Shown here piece by piece: positions 24,901 through 36,900 of a stretch of DNA of 64,000 nucleotides. The DNA is taken from the NCBI RefSeq assembly GCF_000283155.1, contig NW_004454179.1, positions 7,129,557 to 7,193,556 of the forward strand, in the 5' to 3' direction. The stretch is from Ceratotherium simum simum. Its lineage: Eukaryota > Chordata > Mammalia > Perissodactyla > Rhinocerotidae. The notes under the pieces are model-generated. The model was not told the origin of the DNA. It made no database searches and saw only the letters and a program-made list of their open reading frames with translations. The translations under genes were made by a program, and so were the position numbers. Within the stretch, counting starts at the first letter, position 1; every line of letters starts with the position of its first letter.

Positions 24901-27900
24901 TAAAAAATGCCATGAAAATTTACAAACATAAATGACAGATATGTGTAGGTATTTACACACATGCATATATATGTGCACAAATTGATATTTTTAGAGAAAT
25001 AAAAGTAATAGTTAAAGGATGGCTTAAGCCCCAACTTGATCTAATGGAATGATGTCCTCCAAAGAAGGCAAAAGAATGATTGAGAAAAGCCACCCCAGGT
25101 TGAGGCTGGTGGCCTGCTCCAGGTGCCAGAGACTGCTTCAAGGGCGTGTAGGGCTGTGAGGCAGATGCAGAGTGGCTGCGGAGGGGGCGAGCTGCTTCCT
25201 GCCAAAGCCAGCAGCTGCCATGTGGGTGTCTCCAGTGGTCCCCAAACAGAGCAGGACCAGAGGGAAACCCAGAGAAGGCCCAGGAGGGTTAGGGGGAGCT
25301 AGGGGCAGGTGAGGGGCGTGGAGAGGTTGGGGGCCCTTACAGCTCAGCCGTGGACTGGGGGACGCGCTCAGGGATCTTGGTGAGCTTCAGGCTGGAGCAC
25401 TCCACCACGCTGGCCTCACAGCGGCACTTGTGGGGACAGACCACGTCGCTGTTGCATTCGCTGTTCAGCTGGTAATCCTCTGTGCCTGCGGTGAGAGGGC
25501 GGGCCGGGGGCTGAGGGGCCCCAGGCAGGCTCCAGGCAGCCTTGGGTCTCCCAGGCCCCCACGGCCTGCTGCCCCAGCCCCCCGCCCACCCACTGCCACC
25601 GTTCCACCCAGGCTGGCCTTGGTCTCCCCTCTCCTACCTGGAATGAAGTACTGCTCTTTGGCTGGGGAGAGAAGCAGAAATGCTATGATGCTGAGATCAT
25701 CCAGGACTTACAGGAAGAGCCCAGCCCCCAGCCCTGCTGCCCAGGTGAAGCCACCCCAGGAATAACACTGGGGGCCCAAATCAGGGCCCTAGAGCCTATT
25801 CGCTCAGCCTCTGTGTGGAGAAGGCCTTACTACGGAGCACAGATGTTCCCTGCCCAGGCTGATGCTGGGGACAGCACCACACCCAATTAAACCTCTCAGG
25901 GAGCGCAAAACCTGGGAACTCTCATGTGCCCAAGATGCGGACGGGGCAGGGAACATCAGGCTCCCGACCAGGATGTGGGCTCAGAAGCTGCCCCACACCA
26001 TCCCCAGCCAGATGCTGTTTCTGCTGCCCCAGGGCCCAGAGGAAGCAACTATCTCTTTGAGGAGGGTTCCCAGGCCTCCCGAGTGTCTTAGAAGCTTGAC
26101 AGCAGTGGCACAAAAGAGAACTGGCCTGGCGGTAAAGGGACCCAGCTCCTTCTCTGGGTCCCTGGGGACCTTCAGCAAGCCCTACTCCTCCCTCGGGCTC
26201 AGGAAAACGAGAGGTGGGACTGAACAGCCAAGTCTAGAATTTGGGGCCTCCACCATCCAGCGTGGGTCCAGAGCTGCCTAGGATGCCCTTGTTGGAGTTA
26301 TCCAGGAAATATCGGGGGTCCCTGAGCAGACTGAAGACAGACAGGCAGGCGGACAGACAGACAGGTGGGCGGGTGGGCAGCTACCTGAGCACCGGAACTT
26401 CTTGCTCTTGATCTGTCCGATGCGCTTGTTGGCGAGGCGCCGGGGGCTGGCACAGCGGGCCCCGCTCGTCTCGATGGGGTTGGTGCGCAGGAAGTCCGCC
26501 AGCCACTTGAGGTTACAGTCGCAGATGAAAGGGTTCTGTGCCAGATGCCTGTCCAAAAGGGGCCAATCGGGGATCAGAGACAAGGGCTGCAAACCTGCAC
26601 TGACCTCCACCTGGACGGGGCCTCGCTGCTTGCTTGTGGCCTGAAACCCGGGGCCAGCCCCTGGAGAGAAATGCACCACCCGGGGGCACCCACCAACCAC
26701 AGAGAAGTCTTGCCAGGGCATTGCAGAGGGGAAGGGTCTGTGCAGGCTCTGGAGATTTTCAGCTGCCCCTGCCACACACCCCCTTCAAGCCTCACTCTGT
26801 CCCCTCTCCTTCTACTCACCTGTCCCTCCCTCTGCCCTGGGACATTTCACAAACATTAATGGAGGCAGGAGTGACCTGGAGACTGGCCAGAGTGCCCCTG
26901 TCCTTCCACAGGTGAGGTGACAGAACGGGCACTAGAACCCAGAACCATCAATGCCCCGAGGCATTTAGACACCCCAGCGCCGTGACTCATGGGCTGTCCC
27001 AGCCCCGCGGCCTCAGCAGCAGCAGCCTCTCTCCCACAGCCTCTGTGGGGAAGGGGCTGGGGCAGGGCTGGCAAGGCTGGGCCTGCAGCTGGGGTGGGAG
27101 GCTCTCAAAGCGCCTGCTGCAGCCCCTCATCTGTACATGGAACCTCCACCCGACCCCACCCCAGGCCATAGGGGCTGCCTCCCCTTGACCATTTCACAGG
27201 CCATCTCTTCACAGGCAACTAAGAAAACATCACTGAGTAGTTACTCATTGGGGAACCGCTCATATTCTCTGGCCGGGCTGCCTGTGTTACCAGCAGGATA
27301 AACATGCGGAGGGGACAGCTGACAGGGACACCAGCTGAGGGAACCTGGGTTGCTGTGAGCGACCATGTGGGTGGCTTTCCCACTTGCGGGTCCTGACTGC
27401 CCCAGCAGGCTCAGACCAGCCACATCTGAACTGCCCCAGCAGCCAGCTTGCCTGCCTGTGTCTGGGCCACCACGGCACTGGGCACACCCTGCTTTCCGAA
27501 CCAAAACAGCCAGGGAAGAGTATTCTGGCATCTGTCCTGGCTGCCATACCTGAGAGCCAATGCTTCTGCACAGAAATACAGGGAGACAGAGCAGGGGCCA
27601 GCTCAGGGGACTCACCAGGCCTCGGCCATTTTTCCTCCATCTAATGCCATCAGTTCAAGCCATCTACTACTGGCCTCAGCCCCGCCCCGCACTAGGGCAG
27701 CAGAACTCTCCACACAGAAGCAGGAACCCCGCCCAGGGTGGGCGCCCAGCTCAGCTCAGACCTTGGCCACTCTCTCTCCGTCCATCATCTCTGCGCTGCC
27801 CTCTGGCTCTTGGTTGGGGCGCTTGGTCGGAGCCTTTCCTGCCCAGCCGTCTCTGCCACTCCCCTCTCCAGCGCCCCCCACTTTCCTGCCTCAGTCCTGG

Positions 27901-30900
27901 CTCCTCTCAACTCCACCAGGTAGGCTGGGCCCCTCCTACCCCTTCTGCATCCAGTTTGACATTGGTTTGCCGATTTAAACTGTCCACTTGCACAGAGAAG
28001 ACATGTTTGCTGACTCCCTGGGCAGAGTTTGTAGCAAATTTAAAAACCACTAGGATTCAGGGATTGCGCTGGGCTCTTCCCAGCCACCCATCCACATCCG
28101 TCTGTGCCTCAGTGCCTGGCCTTGGCCTGAACTAACTGCTTCCCTTTATCACAATCTCAGTAGAAAACTCTGTTTAAAATCAACTCAATTACGTTGTTTA
28201 GAAATGTATTAAAATGTTCAAGGGGTGCAGAGGAGAATACATCATCTTTAAGAACAAGCTATTTGTGTCAAAACCAACCTATAAAAATTTGAACCATCCA
28301 CAGAGTCAAGTGGCTTCTGTATAAACTTAACTATTTGATACAAATTAGAATGTTTAAAAGTTGCAAGGGACAGGGAGCGGGAAATGCTCAGGAGGAAGGA
28401 AAAAAAAAAGTGGGAAAAGATAATCATGTAAAAGGCACATCCAGAAATACGCTACCCATGTGGCCTTGCAGTTATCTCCATGAACATTTCTGATTGTGGA
28501 AGGAAGAAGGGAAGACTGATTCTCGGTGTCTTTCTTGGAATATGTATTAAGTCGCAAGTGAAAATCTTTTGGGGCAGATGCTCCACATCATTAGTCAAAT
28601 TAGACTCACAATGAGATACCACTTCATCCCCACTAGGATGGCTATAAACAAAAAGACAAACGATGCCACGTGTTGGCAAGGATGTAGAGAAATTGGAACC
28701 CTTGTAACACACGGCTGGTGGGAACGTAAAATGGTGCAGCCACTTTGGAAAACAGTGGCGGTTTCTTAAAATGTTAAACATAAATTTCCCATGTGACCCA
28801 GAAATTCCCAGAGAAAAGAAAACATTCGTCCACACAAAGATTTGTAAGAAAATATTTATAGCGTCATTATTCATGATGGTCCCAAAGTGGAAATCCAAAT
28901 GTCCGTCAACTAGAATGGATAAACAAAACGCAGTCTATCCATACCGTGGAAAGTTATTGGCAATAAAAAGGAACAAAGTACCGATACATACTGCAAAATG
29001 GATGAACCTCAAAAACATTACGCCAAGTGAAAGAAATCAGGCATGAAAGATGATATATCTTATGATTCCATTTTTATGAAATATCCAGAAAAGGCAAATC
29101 TATAGAGACAGAAATTAGATTAGTGGTTGCCTGGGGATGGGCTGGAAACAGGGATTGATTGTAAATGGGCACAAGAGATTTTCGGGGGGTGATGGAAATG
29201 TTCTAAAATTGGACTGTGGTGATAGTTGAACAACTATAAATTTACTGAAAATCATTGAATTGTACACTTAGAACAGGTGAATCTTATGGTATGAAAGTTA
29301 TACCTCATTAAAGTTGTTTAAAAAAAATTTTTTTTAATCTCTTGGGGGAAATAAAACTATAGCAAAATCAGTACTGTGACCCAGCGCACTCAGCCACAGA
29401 TGGTGGAGCTGTGGACAAATCAGACAAGATTTGGTGAGCATAAACCTGCTGGGGTTTGACACAAGACCCAGTCAAGAGGTTTAACCACCCGAGGCTGGAA
29501 TAAGAATATCGGATTGCACTTTGGATTTGCATTTCTTTTATTCTTGTTCCAAATTGTACTTCGGTTGTTAATATATAATAGTTGTTCATGAAAGTTCAGT
29601 TTTGCTTTACAGCCTTAAATAATGAGGTCTATTCTTATGGAAAAAGCACAATTGAGGGGGAAGCAAACTAATTTCTCAGTTAATGGTGAAGAGACGCCTG
29701 GGACCAAATCCCTGCTCTACTAGGTGTTGGGTGACCTTGGGTGAGTCATGTAACCTCCCTCTGCCTCAGTTTCCTTATCCAGAAAGTCAAGGATGATAGG
29801 ACCTACCTCCATGGGCCATTGTAAGTATTAACTAAGATAATACATGTAAAGAACAGTGGCTGGGTATTCAGGAGGGGCTCGATAAACATGATGACTGTTG
29901 TTCTCAGTGTTACTACCACGACTATCTTGCCTCCGGGAAGCCTTTCTGTTCTAACATTTGGCTCTAGCTTTGTGCCCCGCTATTGCCCTGGTGGCAGTGG
30001 CCAAGATCGCAGGTATGGTGCTGGGAGGGCAGAAGCACTCTCTGAAATCTAGCCAGGTAAATGCACACAGACAGAGGCCACCCCCGGGAGCGAAATCTGA
30101 TTTATTCACTCTCCTTCCACCTTGAGGAGGAGGAGACGGCTCCTCACATGAGACCCTTGGTCCCATTCCCCATCCCCAAGGCTTCCCTGTGTGTGGCCCC
30201 CTTGAAATCTCCTTAGTGCGTTTGTCTCGGACGTTCCGCCAGCTGCGTAAAATAATCCACCTCGCCAATGTCTCCCTGTAACCTCTACTGTCACATACGT
30301 ACTTGGCAAGTTTTCCCTGTGGTGCTCCCTCTCCCGGGCCGTAAGTAAATTAATTAGCAGGAGTGGGCTGCAGGCGGGTGTACAGGCTTTAATGAGTTTG
30401 TCTTCCTGGCTGACACCCTTCCTGATGTACAGGGTCACCAGGGAGCAGGAGCTGTGCCTTCTACTCGACCTTTTCACACCTATCCCAGCACTCCGTGCAA
30501 ATAGTGTCTGATGGAGAGCACTGACCAGCAGAGAAACAGTGGCAGGGATGGTGACAACAACGGCCACAATAATATTAATAATAAATGCCCAATAAGCACG
30601 CATCACAGGACCCACGGGTCAGGGCATCGAGTCAAACTCCAGGCTCAGAACCAAAGGTGTAGAATGGAGGAGACCACATAAGTGCCTGAGTCTAACCAAA
30701 TAGTAGATGAGGAGAAGTCTCCCTACACGGAAGCATTCCAGCTAAAAGATACGGACTCTTTCTGAAAGCATAACCACAACACATTATCAAATGAAGAAGG
30801 AATGTTAGAATTCAAATATCACCGCTTCAGGATCCCTAACGAATGAACGGGTCCACTGAAATCAACGGCTGTGTTTATTACACAAAGAGAGAGAACCAGA

Positions 30901-33900
30901 CATCACGGGCCTCCTGATGGAAGTATATAACCCTACCTACAAAGTCATCTTGCCAAAAAAAAAAAAAAATCTGAACCAGATCAAGCTCCTAGATGACATT
31001 TTCTAGCCAGGACACAGGACACAGGACTGTGTGAAACTACACCACAGGAATGCAGCCAGCAAAGTCCAGGCTGTGGGGGACTCGATGGACCCAAGAATGC
31101 GGTGTCTTCCACAAACAAATTGCAAGGAAAAAGGAGATGGAGAGGACACCTGTAGATTAAAAACGACTTAAGCGATACAGCAACCAGTGTCAGCCAATCG
31201 TATCGCACAGGCCTTCTTTAAATCCCGATTCAAACAAATTATTTTAAAAAGTGTGTAACATGTATGAGACACTTGGAAATTTGAACACTAATTAGATATT
31301 TGATGAGATTAAAGAATTGTTAAATTTTTAGATATAATAATAGTGTTGTGGTTTTGTTTTTAAAGAAATCTTGCCTTTTATAAATATGCATGAAGTCTGT
31401 GTAGATGATAAATGACATCTAGGATTTACTTCAAAACAGTTCAGGAGGCATGGAAGAGAGGGAGACTGGCTGTGAGCTAAAGCTGGGTGATGAATCCTGG
31501 GAGGTTTACAATGCTACTTTTTATATGCTTGTCATTTCCTATAATAAAAGGTTAAAACAAATTCCTAGAGTTGTTGCTCTCTAATTTTTACTTTATAATC
31601 ATCATTGCTGTTACTATATCTCTTCTGACTTAAGACATGATCAGTTGCAAGATGCACTGTTATTTTATGTATTATCAAGAAAGAACATGGGCCGGCCCTG
31701 TGGCTTAGCGGTTAAGTGTGTGCTCTCTGATGCTGGCGGCCCGGGTTCGGATCCCGGGCGCACACGGACGCACCGCTTCTCCGGCCACGCTGAGGCCGTG
31801 TCCCACATATGGCAACTGGAAAGCTGTGCAACTATGACATACAACTATCTACTGGGGCTTTGGGGCGAAAAAAAAAAAAAAAAAATTTAAAAAAAAAAAA
31901 AAAAAAAAAGAACAAAATGCTGCCAATTAAATGACATGCCATCGAATGTAATATGCACCCCAATTTCAGAGCTGTTAATGTAAAGATAATATGTTTTAGA
32001 ATCAATGGGCCATAATAACGTTATTATTATTATTATTAATTGTAGCCAGCATTTAAGAAGCATTTATAATGAGCTAAGCTCTGTAGCAATATCCCCTTTA
32101 ATCTCATAACAACCCTATGAAGAAGATGATATCCTCATTTTACAAATGAGTAACCGGAGGCCCCGAGAAGCTAATTAACTTGCCCAGCGTCACACAGCCA
32201 ATAAGAGGCACAGCTGGGATTTGAACCCAGGATTGTCTTACCCAATCTGTGCTCTTTCTTCTATAAGAGGCCACTCCCGGTGAGCAAAAGGCACAGGGCA
32301 AGACAGGAGCCTGTAGCTGGAGGCTGTTACTCCCCCTAGGCCCACTGCTGGGGTGGAGGGGAGGAGCACGAGGGGATACTCACAGGGTCTGGATGGCCCG
32401 CAGGGAGGTGAAGGTGCCCTTGGCGAGCCCCTGGATCTTGTTGTCGTACAGGGAGAGAAGAGAGAGGTTCTGCAGGTCCTGGAAGACGTCGGGCCGGATG
32501 CAGTTGATCTTGTTGGCGTTCAAGAGCCTGTGGGCAGAGCCAGGGCCAGGTGGTGAGGGGAGAAGCACAGAACCAGCCCCATCAACATGTCCTGGGCACC
32601 TTCCTCGGCACCGCGCGTGCTTCATCTCAGGGCGAAGACCACGGGAGCTGGCCCAGGGAATCCGGCCCTTGGATGCCCACTCCATGCGGAGGAGCCGAGA
32701 ACTCCAACTGCCTTTTCCGTGCACAGTGACCATCTTAACCCACCCAGTCTCCTCTCCTTCGAGGAACTGCTAGAGGTGCCCACAGGATTCTTGGAGAGCA
32801 GAGAGCATGGTGGTAAGGCCCCCTCCCAAAGGCATTTTGGGGGCCCCTCCTCCTTCCCGGAGCTCTGCTGGGTTTCCCGGGCAGCTGAGACGGGGCATTT
32901 GGGTTCTGAGCCTCTTGGATTCTGGGAGAGAACCCTTGCCTGAATTCTCATGATTCAAGGAGGCTGGGCTGGCCCTGGCTGTCCTCTGCAGGAGACAACT
33001 CTGTCCCCAGCCATGCTGAGCTCCTCAGGAACGCAGGCTGCGTCTCAGGAGCCTCTCTGCTCAGGCCATCAGTTCTGAATCTGCCTCTCCCTACCCCTCT
33101 GGCCTCTGCAGACCCCACAGCCTTTCACAGCCCCACCAGTCTGCTGGTCTGCTGTCCTCCAAGCTCCCTGGCTCAAGTGAGTCCCACACCCCAAAGAGAC
33201 AGAAAAGGCAAGTCTGAGAGGCCAGAGGAATACCGGACCCCTCCCTGGGCCCCACCCAAGGACACCCGTGGATGGGCCCTTACAGGAGCTGTAGGGTGTA
33301 CAGGCCTCCAAACACACCCCGGGGGAGGTCTGTGATCTTGTTCCCATAGAGGACCCTGGAGAAAAGGCAGCAGAAACAGACAGTTAGAGGACAGCCCTCC
33401 GGGCCGGGGCATAGCTGTGTAAGTCCTGCCCACACAATGGCACCACCTCTAAGCCCTTCACGCCCCACATGGTAGCGGTGTATGTTCGTAGTAACAAGTT
33501 GCCAGCAGATGGCAGTGAAGTGTGCTAGGAAAGGGTCACCTCTTTCCAGTTTGCACAAAGGTATCCTGTAGGCTAAAGGGCCCAGGGTCCCCATTACTTC
33601 AGGAGCAGCCCCACCCACCCACTCTCTGCCCTCACACATGGATCCCACAGAAGCTGCAAAGGGGCCCTTCGGGGAACCTCACAGGAAATGAACCTGGTCT
33701 GGGATCCAAAAAGAAACTGTTCCAAGAGGAGAAAATCCCAAGGGCAGGAATAATTAACATATTTTCAGAGAATTACAGCAAAAAACTTGAATGCCAGACA
33801 GCACATGCGGTACGAGCTCTAGCACGTCAAGCAAGTCTTTCCAGAAACACCAGAAAGGAACAGACCCAAGCGTTAGATCTGGATGGTGGGATTGCAAGTG

Positions 33901-36900
33901 CATTTTTTTATACTGTAGTATTTTCAGTTTTCTACACTGAGCATGAATTCTGTGTATAATTAGAAAAAAAGCAAAGGTTTGCAAAAGGCATGCAGGCAGG
34001 GACGGTTCAGGCAGGCGGTGAAAGCCTGGGGGGGGTTCGGGGGGATGTATTCCATTCCCAATATCACAAGCAGCGTCCACAAGCCGTCCCTGCCAACATT
34101 CGGTCTGAGTAAAAACAGCGTGTGCCGTGTCTTCAAACGTGGCTTTAAGATCATCCCTGCAGGAGAGCACAGGAGCGGAGGCCCTGCAGTGGGGTCCGCT
34201 TGGCCCATGTGGAGAGCTCCAGTGTGGCTTGAGTGGAGGGAACAAGAGGGACAATGGCTTGGATTTTACCGAGCCAGCACCAGGAAGCCTCTGAGACACA
34301 ATCGGATCCGCATTTGGAAAGATCCCTCAATGGGCTGTGTGGAGAATGGAGGGAGTGGGAGACGAAGCCAGGAGATGAGGGCAGGGCCTGCCGAGGTGGA
34401 CACTGTCAGTGAGACCTATCTGCATGACATCAGTGGGGAGGTGGCTTCAACCAGGTACCCATGAGCAACAGGAACCCACTGAAATGGGTTATCGTCATGT
34501 TCCAACTTAGGAGGAGTTTCATTCACTTCTCAGAGGAAGAGCCCTGCATTTTGGCAGGCCACCTCCAGGATCCGATCTCCTCAGTCAATGATAGTGACCC
34601 ATCACCAGGCTGTCAGGTACAGCTGTGTAGGTTGTACACTGCACAACTTAAAGGGTGCCATTCACAATTGGCCCCATCCACTACCTCAGACTCTACTCTC
34701 AGAAAAGAGAGTACACACAGAAGGCATTGAGCTGGCAGCCTCCTGTACTCCCCAAGGGGGAGTTCCATTCTGTTCCACTTCCTAGGCCCCTCATCTATGC
34801 AAGGCATGTGTCCACTGCTGCCAAGGGACAGGCAAAAACATTCATTCCTAAGAGCAACAAATGGTCTCTACCGATGGGGAGCTCACCCGACTATAGGGCA
34901 CCCTGAGTGCACTCTCTGTAGAGACAAAGTGTTGTGGGACCTCTGAGAGTGAGGGACATGGTGAACCTGGGGCTACAAGTAAGGTTTTCAGAAGTAAGGT
35001 TCTCAGAAAAAGAGAGATGTAGTAATATTTCTGAGATGAATTTTCGGTGCTGCATGACGTTTCGTGGTTGACAGACCCCCCAATAAACACATGAAGGAAA
35101 GGGGAGGGGAATACTGGAGAGAGGTGGAGAAAAACACCGACTCCACATCAGCCACCACAAGTTGGGATCAGAGCACATTTGGGATAAAAGATACAAGGTG
35201 CGGCAGATGTCACAACTGGAGCTCGTGGCTGCTACCCTTGTAGATGACCCAGAGAAGGCTTAGGAGCATGAGTGCTGGGCCTCTGTGGGGAGGCCAGGCC
35301 AACATGAGGTCTGGGCCAAGTCAGATGACTGCTGCAAAGAATGCTGGGAAAATCCCCACCATGGCTGGGAAAGCATCACAGTTGCCAGGGGCAACAGCTC
35401 TGCCTAGCTTTTCCACACACTCAGCCCTTGATTCCCTCTACCCCTTCCCAGTTGCGGAGGGTCCACCAGTGAAGAAGAGGGAGCTGGGCACAGCAGCTCT
35501 GGACTTTGCAGCCGGAGGGAGACCCACTGAGGCCAGGGTGGGCGAGGGCTGCACTCCCCCTCCAGCACCCACCAGAGGGACCCTGGGCCCTGGCGGCCTC
35601 CTTGGGGATGCCCTGGACCCCTGCAGGAGGCTTGGCATTGCTACTCACAGCGAGTTTAGGGAGCGGAGGCCCTGGAAGGCATCGGGGGCGATCTCCGCGA
35701 TCTGGTTGTTGCTCAGGTCTCTGCAAGGTGAGCAGAAGGAGAGAGGGTGGCTGCATCCCTCAGCAGCCACCAAGCCCTGACTGGTCCCCTCTACCTCCCA
35801 GAGGCCAAGGGAGGGCAGGGTTTCTTTGAAATTAGAAATGAGGGGCCAATTCTCGCATCCATCTGAAAAGCCCACGGCCACGGTTTCCCTGTGCAGTTGT
35901 GCACAGGCAGGGGACTCCAGCCTTGTTCTCGACAAGGCTTCACCCCGCATGCCAGCTGTCACCTACACCCCCTCTCACGTCCACAATTGCTCCTATTGGT
36001 GCCCCAGCTGAAATGGGAGGAGGACAGGCAGCTCTGGTCACGTGCCAGACTCGGGCTCAGCACCACATTTAGGCCTCACGACAACACTGCAAGGAAGTCA
36101 CACCACCGCCATCCACACGTCACAGATGAGCCTGGCAGGAAGGCCAGGTGGAGGCTTGCCCAGGGCCGCACAGCAGCGGGAGGCAGGGTCAGGACCTGCA
36201 CCGTGGCTGTGGCATGCCTGGTCCAGGCCCTTCCTCCTGCCGCAGGCTGACTCCCAGGGAGCAGCGGGAAGCACTCACATCCTCCGCAGCTTTCTGTAGG
36301 GAGAGAAGGCTCCCGGGGGGATGGACTTGATCCCATTGAGCTCCAGGCGGCTGCAGAGAGAGAACGCAGAGGAAGCCCAGGGTCAGGTCACCCCAGCCCC
36401 GGCTATTGCCTGCTGGGCTCACCCGCCTAAACCAGGCCCTTTGCCCTCCTGCGCCTGCTCCCACCTTCCGTCTGGAGCAGACGGGCTGGCATGGGCAGAG
36501 GAAGGGGCTGCTGTGATTCAGGCTCCATTATCCCAGGCTGCCGTGGCTGAAAGGGGCCCACGAATGATGCTAACAGTAAGTAACTGATTCTAGCAGACTC
36601 ACCCAGCTGGGCTGGACAGATGGAGCACAGAGGGACACCTCTCCCTAACCCTGCGGAGTCTCCCAGCCTTAAGCAGAGAGCTCAGCCCAGCCAAGGCAAA
36701 CTGTGCCTTCTCCATTTGCACTGTGGGGCCTCAGCAAGCCCTGGGGTGGCACCTGCTCCGGCTCTTCACTGGACCACCAGGGCCTGTGTCCCAGCACCCA
36801 CCCTGCCCTGTACTCACATCTCCGTCATGGTCTCCGGCAGGTTGGCGGGGATGGCGGTGAGGCCTTTGCCACGACAGTCCACAATGCCATTGCTGCAGGT

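Larger units (their letters stand above)
26549..32383 (-). other. SLIT1 intron 13 (5.8 kb)
   Basis: This intron holds an L1M 3' end, a full MIR, a LINE-like 3' end, an ERE and an antisense MIR. The stretches 26560-28560 and 29910-30860 contain no repeat I recognise. The part 30180-30450 looks like a possible conserved non-coding element. Confidence 0.85.

Noticed and set aside
27448..28135. Overlapping open frames on the plus strand in intron 13
   Set aside because: The region is GC-rich and stop-poor on several frames. No domain, splice structure or known protein is recognisable.
28577..29335. L1 ORF2-like peptide fragments
   Set aside because: The element is truncated and its frame is broken. 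It is annotated as a mobile element and not as a gene.
31689..31800. tRNA-like box A and box B sequences in the ERE copies
   Set aside because: These are the tRNA-derived heads of SINEs. They lack a foldable complete cloverleaf and sit on A-tailed retroposons, so they are not called as tRNA genes.
36035..36080. CTCAGCACCACATTTAGG as another REST site
   Set aside because: Only the left half-site fits. The right half (GGACAGC) is missing.
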